DNA of 64,000 bases from Nageia nagi (Eukaryota; Pinophyta), in NCBI GenBank assembly GCA_050084985.1, contig JBITNC010000001.1, forward strand, positions 40,920,001-40,984,000, read 5' to 3'. A model generated the notes under the pieces. It had not been told where the DNA came from. It saw only the letters and a list, made by a program, of their open reading frames with translations, and did no database searches. The position numbers were made by a program, and so were the translations under genes. Of the stretch, positions 26,866 to 39,160 are shown in pieces. Every line of letters starts with the position of its first letter. The first letter of the stretch is position 1.

Positions 26866-27240
26866 CACTACTACATTTTAGTTATTTTGCATCATTTAAT
26901 GCGTCAAAAATTTGCTCTTTAGTTATTTTACATCATTTAATGCGTCAAAAATTTACTCTTTGACACTATGATGCTTTAAGTTTCAAGAATTCCAAATAAA
27001 ATATTTTTTTGTATTTTTGACTCCTTTATAAACCTATTACATGATGCATGGGTTGATGCATATTCTATGTATTGTGTGATACTTTAAGTGAGCATTTCTT
27101 GACTCTTTAATTGACATTTAATCATGAAAATATTGAATTCTAAATAAAATATTTTTTGTATTTTTGACTCCTTTATAGACCTATTACATAACGCATGGGT
27201 TGATGCATATTCTATGTAATTGACATTTAATCATGAAAAT
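26866..27240. repeat. Possible CACTA terminus with subterminal repeats
   Basis: The sequence starts CACTACTACATTTTAG. It is followed by two copies of GTTATTTTRCATCATTTAAT plus GCGTCAAAAATTT at 26881 and 26922 (41-bp period). A longer direct repeat (AAATAAAATATTTTTT... GTATTTTTGACTCCTTTATA) follows at about 26994 and 27142. A CACTA end followed by short subterminal direct repeats is the layout of En/Spm elements, and a TNP2 gene lies just inside. The opposite terminus was not found. Confidence 0.4.
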
Positions 27241-27362
27241 CTTGACCACCACAAGCATGTATATATAGTTTCATATTTTGAATGATTACATATATATGGA
27301 TTAATTGATTGAACATCTTAAACATGAAAATACATATATAATATGTGTAAGATATTAATGAG

Positions 27363-27848
27363 TGATGCATGCGTTGCCGGGGCCGTAACTTTTGATCCGG
27401 AGGTCGTTTTGCTTTGAAATTTAAACTGTGGCTTCGTGACGAAATTCCAGTTATGGGAGTTCGCTAGAACTGCCATACCCAAAAAATGATATTTTTAAGG
27501 CCTGATTCATCCGTCTAAGGCCTGAAAAATAGGCTTTTTTTAGAGCACTCCTGATTTTTAGGCTTTTTTTGCATGTTGCGCCTTTAGTAACTCTTGTTTT
27601 TCGTCTAGTTAAGGGTGGATATTTTAGATACTGCTTAATTAGTGTAAGAGGGATGCGCATGCAAATTTTGGGCGCAATCCGACTCATTCTGGTTTTTTGT
27701 TTTTTTTTGTGGCTATTTAAAGGGCATTGTATTCTCTTGGAGAGTATGTGGATTCAGGAATAAGAAGAGTGTTTTTTGGTCTGAATTTCTTCTGTATGTT
27801 CTGTGACTGGAATTCAATTTCTGTTTTCCTGTTATAGCTGAATTCACA
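27363..27848. mobile_element. 486-bp insertion, possible solo LTR
   Basis: This block differs from its AT-rich surroundings (GTTGCCGGGGCCGTAAC near the left end), begins TG and ends CA, and is flanked by TTAATGAG and TCAATGAG, an 8-base near-match. It contains a promoter-like CTATTTAAAG at about 27714. A solo LTR is one reading, although 8 bp is longer than the usual 4-6 bp duplication. The boundaries are inferred. Confidence 0.35.
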
Positions 27849-27984
27849 TCAATGAGTAATTGATTGGAAGTAATCTACAAATTATAAAACATTAAAAAAA
27901 TACTATAATTCAAATTCATATGCAAGTCAACGTCAAACCATTAAAGATATTAATTACTCAAATATACATGTAATTTTTTAATCA

Positions 27985-30900
27985 CCATTATCGTTTTCAT
28001 CAAGAAAACATACAACATGTTTGCCTCTTAGATCACAATCAATTACAAACATCTTTTCATGTAATACATTTGGACAAAAAAATATTTGACTACAATGTTG
28101 TGGTAAAACATATGGTTTTTTTCTTGAGGTAATTATCATGTAGAGTCAATTGCATAATAACCACTAGATATGTCATGCAATACTGATCTTCTATTTACAA
28201 ATCTTTCAAACCATTTACAATTGAATACTACACATTTGAATGATCTAAAATTCAATTATATGATTTTTTGAATTTTGTCAACATATTGTATTTTTTCTTC
28301 TATCAAATTTGTATCGTTTGTATTTACACGACTTGCTTGATCAAAATCAATCATCATTCTATTGTCAAAGGTCATTCTATTAATATTTTTTTTTCAATTC
28401 TAAAGTGTTGATCATATCTTTACATTGTAGGAAAAGATAATACTTGCACACATTTTTATGTAAATGTTATACTAGTGCAAGTATTATATCTATATTAATA
28501 ATATCTATATTATAAAAAAAATTAAACTTAGGTTCATAAGAATTAACGAATAATTACCTCATAATTACATCATCAACTATATTTAAAGCATCTTTGTAGA
28601 TTTTTCTTCTATATCTTCAGCTAATTTCTTCTCAATTGCTTGCTTTATCTATGATCTTGGACATTCTTTTGACTAATTTTCATATCTTAAATGTGGAGGT
28701 ATAGGTGTACTCCTTGGATGTTCATTATGAGACAAAATAAATTATGCTAGAATTGCACTTCTTTTACTTTCATGCATTTCAATCCATTATTTACAACACT
28801 TCATATTCATAATGATAAAATAGTTTATAGATTCATATATGTCACGATCTGTAATTTTTTTGAATACATAAAATGAACTTTTTAATAATTATTGATTAAA
28901 CTAAATCAAAATTGCATGTACATAGTACTTATTATAAATTACTATTATCTAAAATGTAGTTATAAGTACCTTTATTAAGAGTATATGATCTCCTGTTTGT
29001 TTCTAAAACCATCCCTTCTAATTTATCATTGTTTGTCTGCTTGTAACCATATCGTTGGAGTTGAATCATGAATTTGAAATAGAAACTCACTTACATAAAA
29101 AAAAGACTATTGCATAATATATCTCTCACACATAGATCCTTTTGGTCTTGATTTTTTTCCAACAAATCCTTCAAGTAATTTCAAAATCTTTCCACAAAAA
29201 ATATGCTTCTAGTACTTATAACACCTATTATTTTAATATCATCTATTAGGTGGATCAATAGATGAACTTGTATATCCATAAAAGCAGTAGGTGTTTCTTT
29301 TTCAAATTTACAAATAATTTCCACAATTTCTCTTTACCAATTAGAGATTTCATTGACCTGTATTTCCTTTGAAGTCAACCATCTAGTTATGAAAAAATAA
29401 TTAATATCATAAGTTGTATTTAAATTATATTAAAATCTACAAAATAATAATAAATGCACTATATATTTTAAGGGAATAGTATCGTAAATAGCATGAAATA
29501 CTTAAAAAATAATAATAGTCGATCAATTACGTATCTTAAATTAGTAGGTAAAGTCATACATCCACGAATTATAAGTGGAAAACTAATCTATAGCAAAATT
29601 TATATTAATAAAAATATAAATGAATAAAATATATAAAATACAAATGTATTTAAGGTTTTGGATATGCATACAATATGAGAATACCTTCAATAAGTTGTGA
29701 TAATCATGAGACTTCAATTCTATCATTTTTTCATCAATTATGAATGCTTTTCTTAGAGATGATGCATATCTCATTGGTAATTTAATGGCTCTAACAAGAT
29801 TGTGTAGAATGTTCACTTCATCTTTGGTCATAAGCCATGAGGTTGGGACAGGTGCATTTATTGCTCCATCTACATTTTTTGTTACCTAAAAGGTACATTT
29901 TGTTTTGGCAGTCTTTAATTCATATCTCAATTGAATATTATTTGATTCTTTGCTTGTTGTATACCAATATAAAGAAGATGCAACATTCTTTACAATATGT
30001 ATATGATCCAATAAATGTGTCATTAATAAATCCTTCCAGTATTCCAAATTATAAAATATGGACAATTTGTTCATACCTGAAAACATATGCAAATGTAAAT
30101 ATTTAATTGATAAAATAATTGAATTAATGACATGTTAAAAAGAATGTTTGATATAGTATTTTATTAATTTTTACCTTAAGGTAAGTCATCTTTTTTAATA
30201 ATAACATCCACTAGGTCTTCAGCAATACCTTCCTCAAAGGCTTTTATCCAACAATTTTCTTCACTTTCTTGGTACTTTTTCAACCAATCATCAAGAGATG
30301 CATATTTAGGAGTTTCAATGTTATCAATTTGACCATTAAACTATGATTTCATATTTCAAAACTCGTGATCTAATGGCAAATATTTTCTATGGCCAAGGTA
30401 TTTCATCTTCCGCAAGTGTTTTGAATATCTTATTGTGAGATTTTCTACACATCATGGACAAGCATGATAACCTTTTGTATGCAAGCTTGCAATACTTTTT
30501 TATTAGAGAATAACTATTATACCTAATTAAGAAATTAAATATTTTAATATAAATGTAAATGTAATAGAAATTATATATACATACCTGAACAAATACTAAG
30601 ACCTGGATAATCATGTATAGTCCAACATAGTATGCCATGCAATGTGAATGATCTTTGTTGGATGGGTCTATTTATGTCAATCACATTTTGAATTCCATTC
30701 CATAATTGCATTAATTCATCAATTAATGGTTCAATGTAGATATCCATATTTTTCACCTGATATGGTCCAGGAACTAAAAGAGTTAATATTAAATATTCAT
30801 TTTGAAAGGATATCCATGGAGGTATGTTATAATTGATTGTAATAATAGGCCACATTTAATAATTAGATGATTGTATGGAATGTGTATTAACACCATCAAT

Positions 30901-31290
30901 TGCTAAACCCAACCTAAGACTTATAGGTTCATCCCAAAATTTATTGAGCCACATATTTTCTATATGTTTCATTGCTCTGGAATCTTCAAAAAATGTGTAA
31001 TACACCATCTTTAGTTCTATTTTTTGCATGAAATCCATATATTGTGCAAGTGAATCACTCTTATACATTCTAATGAATCTATTAATAATTGGAAAATAGC
31101 GAAAACCTTCAAAGGAAAAATTTTCCTATAGTTCCTAAAAATATCTATTTGCATCACACTTTGGACATACACTCAATTTTTCATATCGTCCTCTATATAA
31201 TATGCAATCATTAACATAAGCATGGTATGAAACACATGGTACCCCTGCATCCTTCAAAAAATTTGTTCTTTTCTACATGAAGAAGGGATG
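27985..31290 (-). pseudogene. CACTA (En/Spm) TNP2-type transposase, decayed
   Basis: Read on the minus strand from high to low coordinates, successive frames give SVCPKCDANRY (near 31.16 kb), WDEPISLRLGLAIDGVNTHS (30.9), YNIPPWISFQNEYLILTLLV and PGPYQVKNMDIYIEPLIDEL (30.8-30.7), HGILCWTIHDYPGLSICSG (30.6), YWKDLLMTHLLDHIHIVKNV (30.0), ELKSHDYHNLL (29.7) and, near 28.2-28.0 kb, FKCVVFNCKWFERF followed by PYVLPQHCSQIFFCP-like sequence resembling DUF4216. These are the TNP2 landmarks in the correct order. Stops, frameshifts and possible introns separate them, so no single protein can be made. Confidence 0.85.
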
Positions 31291-31860
31291 ACTTATCACT
31301 TGGAAGTAGTTTTTCATTTAGTAACCTATAATACAAATAAAACCATTAAATTATTATGTATATAATAAACAAAGTTTGAAACATGTTCAATAAATTTACA
31401 AAAATGGAAAAAATTGTAAAAATAAATACATACTTTAAAATATCATTGACACTTGTATCTGACCATCCATTTTTGGCCTTTATATTCATGATAAGTAGGA
31501 GTGCTTCCAACTTGGAAATAGATGCTCTATTATATAAAGGTGTTTTGGCAGTAGCATACATGTTATCATTTTCTAATCACCTCCTCTTCCATCATCATGT
31601 GCATGAGGATTATCATTCATGTCTACATTTGTTTCATCTTAATGTGTATAGATTGATTGAAATAAATCATGCATTTCATTATGTTGTTGATCATAAGCAT
31701 TATAATGTCTTTCATCATTTTCACTATCTAAATTCATGATTTGAATAGGAACCATTGGATTTGGATTTGTAATGAATTCTACATATGCATCCCTACTTAA
31801 TATATTTTTTAGTTGCTTCTTTTTTTCAATGGATATTTTTTGATGTAAGGTTGGCATATA
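31291..31860 (-). pseudogene. Putative N-terminal part of the CACTA transposase
   Basis: The minus strand reads MPTLHQKISIEKKKQLKNIL and then an acidic stretch, MNLDSENDERHYNAYDQQHN, ending near 31639. Further on, LNEKLLPSDKSSLL near 31.3 kb leads into the TNP2 core. Position and acidic composition fit the poorly conserved N-terminus of TNP2, but there is no motif that proves it. Confidence 0.45.
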
Positions 31861-32329
31861 AGATATTGTATTTGACTCATCTTATGTATCTGTTGCAATA
31901 TGATGTGCTTGTAAAATTAGTTACTACAAATAATTAATATAATTAAAAAAAAATAACTTTAGCAAGTATTTGCAATATCTAATTAACAAGTACATAAGTT
32001 TAAGTAAAAATTGCATAAAAACATGAGTATAAGTAAAAATATATCAACAATTCCAATAATTATGTTCTTAACAAATAACATCCCTTAAGGATCTTCAACA
32101 AAATAGCAAATAACATAGTCTAAAGTCATAACTACATGCTTAGCACTACAAATATTATTCAATTTCTACTACAATCTCCTTTTTCTTTATGCTTTTATCT
32201 TGGTTTAATAAATATGTTTGGATCTCTTGAATCCATGTGTCTCTTATATGTTGGAATATGTTTATTGACGTAATGCACTAAGATCTCATCACTAGGGTTA
32301 AGAGTTACAATAGAAGACACACTACAAAA

Positions 32330-33243
32330 CTTTTCATTTTTATAGGCATAAAGTCATATTTATCATTTAAATATTCCATAAAATCATAATTTGCTGGACT
32401 GCCTATGCCTTTGGAGCTATTTATATATCATGCAATGTTTCCATGTATCTTTGATTGACCATCAATGTACATATGTTCTACATCTTTTATTTGTGATGTT
32501 GCATTTCCACACATACCATATTTAGCCAAACTAAAGAAATATGATGTTATTATCCTCCAGTCAATAATATTGTAGATTGACCCACAAAATGGCATCATTG
32601 GTTCTTTTTCAGTGAATAGATGAACTTGTACATTTGATAATATAAACAAACTCATGCCTACATTAGGTATATTTGAAGGTTTAATCATATATGAATGACC
32701 AAAAGAAGTGAATTATTCATAAGCTTTTGGAAAAGGTTTTCTAATTGGCCATGCACCATATGCCTTGTGATCATAGGTAGACTTGTATAAATGTACAACA
32801 ATATGTGTTAAATGCAAATCACCAACACTCTCATCTGGTAGCTCAATTGGCTCAACATTTGGTGGTTGTAATTGATGAATTCATCATTCATTTCTTATTC
32901 TTATACATTATTTTGCTCTATCTTCATCTAATGAATCTACATATTTTGGCATTCTAACCTTAACATTATCTTTTAGATGTTCAACACATCTAGTAGGTTC
33001 AACTGGACTAATGAGATATTTCTTAACTGTTGGAGGTAATGCTCCCTCTCTATTAGGTAGACCATAATTTTTATAATAATGTATTTCTACATCTCCCCTT
33101 TGATGTTTTTGCCAACCCTTACATCTTGAATAACCACATACAATAAGTGCTCTATAATAAAGAGTGATAGGGCCATTAAATCCTTCTATTGTATTTTCAT
33201 CCATTGGTTCAAGTCCTAGAAATGCATATCCTATTGGATACAA
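32330..33243 (-). pseudogene. Unrecognised second coding segment of the CACTA element
   Basis: One minus-strand reading runs MYPIGYAFLGLEPMDENTIE, then REGALPPTVKKYLISPVEPT and CVEHLKDNVKVRMPKYVDSL, a gap with stops near 32.9 kb, then LHLTHIVVHLYKSTYDHKAY, IKPSNIPNVGMSLFILSNVQ and MPFCGSIYNIIDWRIITSYF. About 300 codons are protein-like with few stops. It lies upstream of TNP2 in the same direction, where CACTA elements may carry a second gene, but it does not resemble TNPA as I know it. It could be a captured host gene. Confidence 0.45.
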
Positions 33244-33525
33244 CTATGTGGCTACTTTATCTCTTCCAATTGATGACTTAATTGAGGTTAATAATAATTT
33301 TCGTCGAGCCTAATATAAACATCAATACAAATAAGAAAATCCTTCATAAAAAATTTGAAAATTAAATTAAATAGTAATGCATGCCAATTAATTACCTCAC
33401 AATCATTATCATCCTCTGAAGATGAAGATTGAATATGATCCTATACCATTATCCATAATATTAAGGAATTAGTAAAAGCATATAATTTCATAAAAGTGAA
33501 AATTTAATTAATTTTAAATTTCTAC

Positions 33526-33738
33526 TTATCTAATAAAATTTGAGTATACTTTCATAATATATACCTTATTTTCATTTGAAGATATGTTTATTCTCTTAGG
33601 ATGAATGTTTGGTGCTATCTGGTCTTCATCATCTGATGATGAAATATCTATTCTCCACTCACAAATTAATGGTAGTATAGGATCATCTACAGATGAGACA
33701 TCATTAGCCCTTCTAGCCCTTGATATATTAATCACCAA
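33526..33738 (-). pseudogene. Short acidic reading frame upstream of the CACTA genes
   Basis: A 70-codon minus-strand frame starts MVINISRARRANDVSSVDDP and contains two Ser/Asp/Glu patches (SSSDDEDQ; a similar SSEDDND patch occurs just downstream near 33410). Such patches fit an N-terminal exon of the unrecognised protein at 32.3-33.2 kb. Splicing is not demonstrated. Confidence 0.3.
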
Positions 33739-33799
33739 ACTAATGATGATATCAATAATAATGTCACTAACCTACCTCAACATTGAGCAATACAATTAG

Positions 33800-35010
33800 A
33801 AATCAAGGTTGTAAAAAATTAGAGTTTTAAAAAATTAAGGTTGGAAAAAATTATGATTATAAAAAATTACGATTGTAAAAAATCACGATTGTAAAAAATT
33901 AGGGTTGTACAAAATTAGGGTTGTAAATAATTAGAGTTGTACAAAATTAGAGTTGTAAATAATTAAGGTTGTAAAAAAATATGGTTGTAAAAATTAGGGT
34001 TGAAAAAAATTAGAGTTTTTAAAAATTAGGGTTTAGGGTTGTAAAAAATTAGAGTTTTAAACAATCAAGGTTGTAAAAAATTAGGGTTGTACAAAATTAG
34101 GGTTATAAAAAATCAAGGTTGTAAATAATTAGGGTTATACAAAATTAGGGTTTACGGTTTAAGGTTGTAAAAAAAATAGGGTTTTAAAAAATTAAGCTTG
34201 TAAAAAATTATGGTTGTAAAAAAATCAGGGTTGTAAAAAATCAAGGTTTTAAAAAATTAGGGTTGTAAAAAAATCAAGGTTGTAAAAAATAAGGGTTGTA
34301 AAAAATCAAGGTTGTAAAAAATGAGGGTTGTAAAAAATTAGGGTTGTACAAAATTAGGGTTATAAAAATTAGGGTTGTAAATAATTAAGGTTGTATAAAA
34401 TTAGGGTTGTAAATAATTAGGGTAAAAATCAAGTTGTAAAAAGTCAGGGTTGTAAATAATTAAAGTTTTAAAAAATTAGGGTTTAGGGTTGTAAAAAATA
34501 AAGGTTGTAAAAAATCAAAGTTTTAAAAAATTAGGGTTGTAAAAATTAAGGTTGTACAAAATTAAGGTTGTAAAAATTAGGGTCATAAATAATTAGGGTT
34601 GTAAAAATTAGAATTTTAAAAAATTAGGGTTGTAAATAATTAAGGTTGTACAAAATTAGGGTTGTAAATAATTAGGGTTGTAAAAAAATAGGGTTGTAAA
34701 AACCAAGGTTGTAAAAAATTAGAGTTTTTAAAAATTAGGGTTTAGGGTTTCTAAAAATTAGGGTTGTAAAAACTCAAAGTTTTAAAGAATTAGTGTTTTA
34801 AAAAATCAAGGTTGTAAAAAATTAGGGTTCTAAAAGATTAGAGTTTTAAAAAATTAGGGTTGTAAAAATTAGGGTTTAAGATGTAGGGTTTAGGGTTTAC
34901 GATGCAAGGTTTAGGGTTTAGGGTTTATGATGTAGGCTTTATGATGAAGGGTTTAGTGTTTAGGGTTTAAGATGTAGGGTTTAAGGTTTTTGATGAAGTT
35001 TTTAAGATTT
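33800..35010 (+). repeat. Long telomere-like array, TTAGGGTTGTAAAAAA type
   Basis: About 1.2 kb of tandem 16-18-bp units of the form AAAAATTAGGGTTGT, with variants (AAGG, AGAG, ATGG). The last 150 bp (34855-35010) change to denser GTTTAGGGTTTAGGG copies mixed with GATGTAGGGTTTA. The core TTAGGG/TTTAGGG matches the plant telomere repeat, but the units are longer and degenerate, so this is an interstitial satellite and not a chromosome end. Confidence 0.85.
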
Positions 35011-35271
35011 AAGATTTGAACAACCTATATGTCTACTTAAGAAAATATAATATTTATCTTTTTGCAACTTTATAACTATACATCAAATAATCTATATGCC
35101 TAATTACTTTATTATGCAATTCGATATGGTTATCTTTTTTACAACACAAATTGATTAAATCTTATTAATGTGAGCAATGTGAAGATTATAGTTCAAGTTT
35201 TTTAATTTTCCTAGAATGTATACTAATCAAGTGTTAAAATAAGGTAGGTTGGTAAAATTATAAGCTAGGTT

Positions 35272-35386
35272 TACCATATCTTGCCAACGAGTCACATAAC
35301 GGTATATTGGAAGTGGTCATTACAACTCTACCTTCCCTATTAACAATCTAACCCTTGCCTAATTGATGTGGGCTCCAAGCTCAATA
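35272..35386 (+). repeat. 115-bp direct repeat, copy 1
   Basis: The block starting TACCATATCTTGCCAACGAG and ending near GGCTCCAAGCTCAAT recurs at 36104-36218 with roughly 85-90 percent identity by eye. Function unknown. Confidence 0.8.
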
Positions 35387-35769
35387 TGGTGGCTAAAAAA
35401 GCTTCCTAGGGCTAAGTCTTAGCATGGTGACTAAATGTGTTCCCATTTTGCAATGGGGCACTAAAAATGTCATTGGGCAAGTATTTAATGGCTTGCCAAG
35501 AGTATCAACCCTTAATGATGTAGCCAATGGACTGACTAACCCATTGGTTTCACCCATGCAACTCTCATCTCCCTTATTTATAGTCATTTGGTGGAAAGTA
35601 ACAATTCCTATCCTAAGGGAAGACTACCTTGGTGATCAAATCCAAGTGTAGCCCACCCTATGGCTCAATAATTATGGCAGTGGAAACTTAAGAAAATTAG
35701 AATCAATGGTTGTTCATCACCTCCAACTCATTGATGTTCATTTTAAAGGCATCATGCATATGCATCTAA

Positions 35770-36500
35770 GAAAAAAAATAACTATATTAACATTGCACTA
35801 ACATTAACATAGCATTAACACTAGCATCATATTAACTATATGAACATAATATTAACATATATTTATCTAAATTAGCATGCCATTAACATCTAATGAACAC
35901 TAACATCACATTAACTATAATAACATAGCATTAACATTGCATTAACTATATTAGAATGGCATTAACATCGCATTAACTCTATTAACATCACATTATCCAT
36001 ATTAGCATGGCATCAATATAAGATAAACAATAACATAACATTAAAATAATATTAACATAATATTAACATCAAATTGCATCTCTTAAAAATTGACATATAG
36101 CATTACCATAACTTGCAAACAAGTCACATAACAGTATATTAGAAGTGGTCATTGCAACTCTGCCTCCACCATCGATAATCTAACCCTTGTCTAATTGACA
36201 TGGGCTTCAAGCTCAATAATGTTAACATTAAAATTAACTTATATCATTAACATTACCATAACATTATCATTGATATAACATTAACATACCATTACCTTTA
36301 ACATTGACATTAACTATAGCATTCACATTGATGTAATATTAAGTGTCACATAACATTAACATAGACATGATGTAACATATTTGAAACTCATAACATCAAA
36401 TCCTAATCCAAAAACCATGACTTGACTCATAACCTTCAAATTATCAATGTACATATTAACATAAGTACATTAACATTAACAAAACATTAATGATATCATA
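35770..36500. repeat. ATTAAC-rich simple array
   Basis: Dozens of irregular copies of CATTAACAT, ATTAACATAGC and TTAACTATATTAACAT fill this stretch, interrupted by the second copy of the 115-bp repeat. No coding content. Confidence 0.8.
36104..36218 (+). repeat. 115-bp direct repeat, copy 2
   Basis: Begins TACCATAACTTGCAAACAAG, 832 bp from copy 1 and in the same orientation, inside the ATTAAC array. The array may have expanded between, and later around, the two copies. Confidence 0.8.
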
Positions 36501-37394
36501 ATATTAAAATTACATTTTATTAATTTTATAGTATTTATAATTTAATTTTTTTACGAATCAATCTAATATTCAAAAGCAAATATTTATGAATTTAATCTAT
36601 TAATTAATTTAATATTTAAAAGTAAATATTTTTAAAATTATTTAATATTTTAAATTTATTTAATGTTATTTTTTTAGTTTTTTTAATTTTAGTGAAGACT
36701 AAATGATGCATTGATGTGTCAAGTAGACCATGCAATTATAAAAAACAAAAGGGGCATACTCCATGTGCCCCACTAATCATTTTCTCAATTGAATATCATG
36801 AGAGGGACAAGGCAGAGAGTATTTTATCATGGAAGAGGGGGGCATAGGGGTCAGATTTGGATAAAATCTAACTATTTTCCATCAAATCCAAAGTTAGATT
36901 TGTCAGATCCATAGCCAAATTCAAAGGTAAGTATACTAAATCCAAATTTTTACTTTCTAAAGCATACATTTAACATTTTTTTAATAGAGATAGAATATTT
37001 TTGCATGCATGTGATATTTTTAATATGAAGATTGAAAAAATACATCAAAAAACCTCAACACATTGAACAAAACAAAAAACCCTAAATCTTTGGAACATGA
37101 AAACCCTAGAATCTATATAAAAAAGTTAGGGTTTACAAAATTAAACCTAGGGTTTGGAGAAAAACTAAATCTTACAAAATTAATTTTAGGAAAAAACTAA
37201 ATATTACAAAATTAATTTTAGATTTGAGATAACAATTCCAAAATTAGCAAATTAGGGATTTAATTTTGTTAAATTCATAAAGAAAAAAAAAATACAAAAA
37301 CATACCAAGAAATCCCATAGCTTCTTTTTTTTATTATATGAAAATGACCATATGATCTCCAATTTGTAAAAAAGTAGGATTGATTTTTGTAGAA
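36501..37394. other. AT-rich spacer with isolated AACCCTAAA-like words
   Basis: No gene is visible. Between 37075 and 37260 short AAACCCTA and TTAGGGTTT words occur on both strands, leading into the next array. Confidence 0.4.
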
Positions 37395-37945
37395 AAAGTA
37401 GGGTAAAGTTTTGAAAAAATTTAGGGTTGAATTTTGTAAAAAAATTAAGGTTAATTTTAACTTAAAATGTAGAGTTAATTTTAACTTAAAATGTAGGGTT
37501 AATTTTAACTTAAAATGTAGGGTAAATTTTTTATTAAAATTTAGTGTTAATTTTGACTTAAAATTTAGTGTTAATTTTTGTAAAAAAATTAGGGTTAATT
37601 TTTGTAAAAAATTAGGGTTATTTTTTGTAAAAAAAATTAGGGTTAATTTTCATAAAAAATTAGGGTTGATTTATGTAAAAATTAAGTTTCATTTTTGTAC
37701 AAATTATGATTAATATTTATAAAAAATTAAGATTAATTTTTGTAAAAATTAAGGGTTAATTTTTGTAAAAATTAAGGGTTAATTTTTGTAAAAATTAAGG
37801 GTTAATTTTTGTAAAAAAAAATAGGGTTAATTTTTATAGAAATAAAGGATTAATTTTTTGTAAAAATTTAGGGTTAAATTTTAAATGTTAAAAAATTAGG
37901 ATTAAATTTTTGTAAAAATTTAGGGTTAAATCATGCACCAAAGTA
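37395..37945 (+). repeat. Second telomere-like array, TTAGGGTTAATTTTTGTAAAAA type
   Basis: Tandem units of about 22-26 bp built on AAATTAGGGTTAATTTTTGT run for about 550 bp, with TTAGTG and TTAAGG variants. The apparent 100-codon ORF at 37411-37713 is only the repeat translated (KCRVNFNLKCRVNF...) and not a gene. Confidence 0.85.
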
Positions 37946-39160
37946 TATAATATTTTTAAATTAGATTTTTCTCCATCACCTAAAAAATGTTTTGGGTTTA
38001 ATTTACCAAGCATTGTTATTTGTGATAGTATATGTAATACATAAGGATATTTAGGGTCCTCCTTCATTACTTTAAGACTTAGTTCTTTGTTTCCATTTTA
38101 AATGCTTATTTATCTCACACTTGAAATCATAAACACAATATGAAATACATCAATATATTTTATATGGTTTTGGGGGCTACCTAAACCTTAAGGCCTTAGG
38201 CCCTAGAAATATTGACTTTCTAGAAGGATGTTAAACCTCAAAACCAAATCAAGGGAGTTTAATTAAAATAAAGTATTTGAATAGACCATAAGTAGAGAGT
38301 TTTACCTACTTGTAGAAGGTTGCTTCTATTTCTTTTATCGTTGAATCAAATTTGAAGTGGGTTTAGCATCTATTCCAATTAATCATTGGATTTTATTTAT
38401 TTTAGTTTGTATGATGCAACATATCAATACTTTGGAAGGGGATCTAGGCATTCTGAGGTATGATGTAGGCACTATGTTAGGTCATAATATTCTATGATTT
38501 GGATGGAATACTAATGAATAAATTATAAATTATTCATAGATCGATTGGTGCTAGGTTATGTAGGTGGATGACACAATGTTAAGGATAAAATACAACATTA
38601 TGTATATAAAACAACATCCATACTTCTATGTATACTATTAGAATTTGAAGCTAATAGGGTGATGGGAAAACTTGCAAGCGAATTGGCTATACAAAATCCT
38701 ATCATAAAAAATTAACAGAAAGGAGATCATATTGTATTTAAGCCTAATGAGTATCCAAATATATTTTTTGATAGAAATTTAGCATATCAAGGTAAAATGG
38801 TTTTATGTTTATTAAAATATAGAAATCTAAATCCTTGAAAAGTGTGTATTATTTTAAATGATATTTTTTATTTGACACTTTTTAAAATAATTTAAAAAAA
38901 AGTTGGTAAAAACCAATATTTTCTTCAAAAAATGTTATTTAAATGGTTTGATACAAGGAAGATTAGAACATGAATATTTATTAAGTTTTTTGTATGCATT
39001 CCTAACCCTTTATACTTTTTATTACATTTGTTTAACAACCAATAAGGCATGTATGCTTAGTTGGCCTAAGTTAAAGTTATTCAAGCTTTGTTAAACTTAG
39101 TTTGCCTTGCTAAAGGGTTAGTCATGGGTTGTTAGTGGAATATTTACTATTCTTAGTTGA
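37946..39160. other. AT-rich spacer
   Basis: Nothing recognisable on either strand. Short ORFs lack family resemblance. Confidence 0.35.

Noticed and set aside
27451-27763. Overlapping ORFs on both strands at 27.5-27.7 kb
   Set aside because: Both fall inside the putative 486-bp insert and resemble no protein family.
31383-31739. 118-codon plus-strand ORF within the CACTA region
   Set aside because: It is antisense to the TNP2 N-terminal region, and its His/Phe-rich composition reflects AT-rich DNA.
37411-37713. 100-codon ORF with regular KCRVNFNL repeats
   Set aside because: It is the TTAGGGTTAATTT array translated. The repeat itself explains both the open frame and the periodic peptide.
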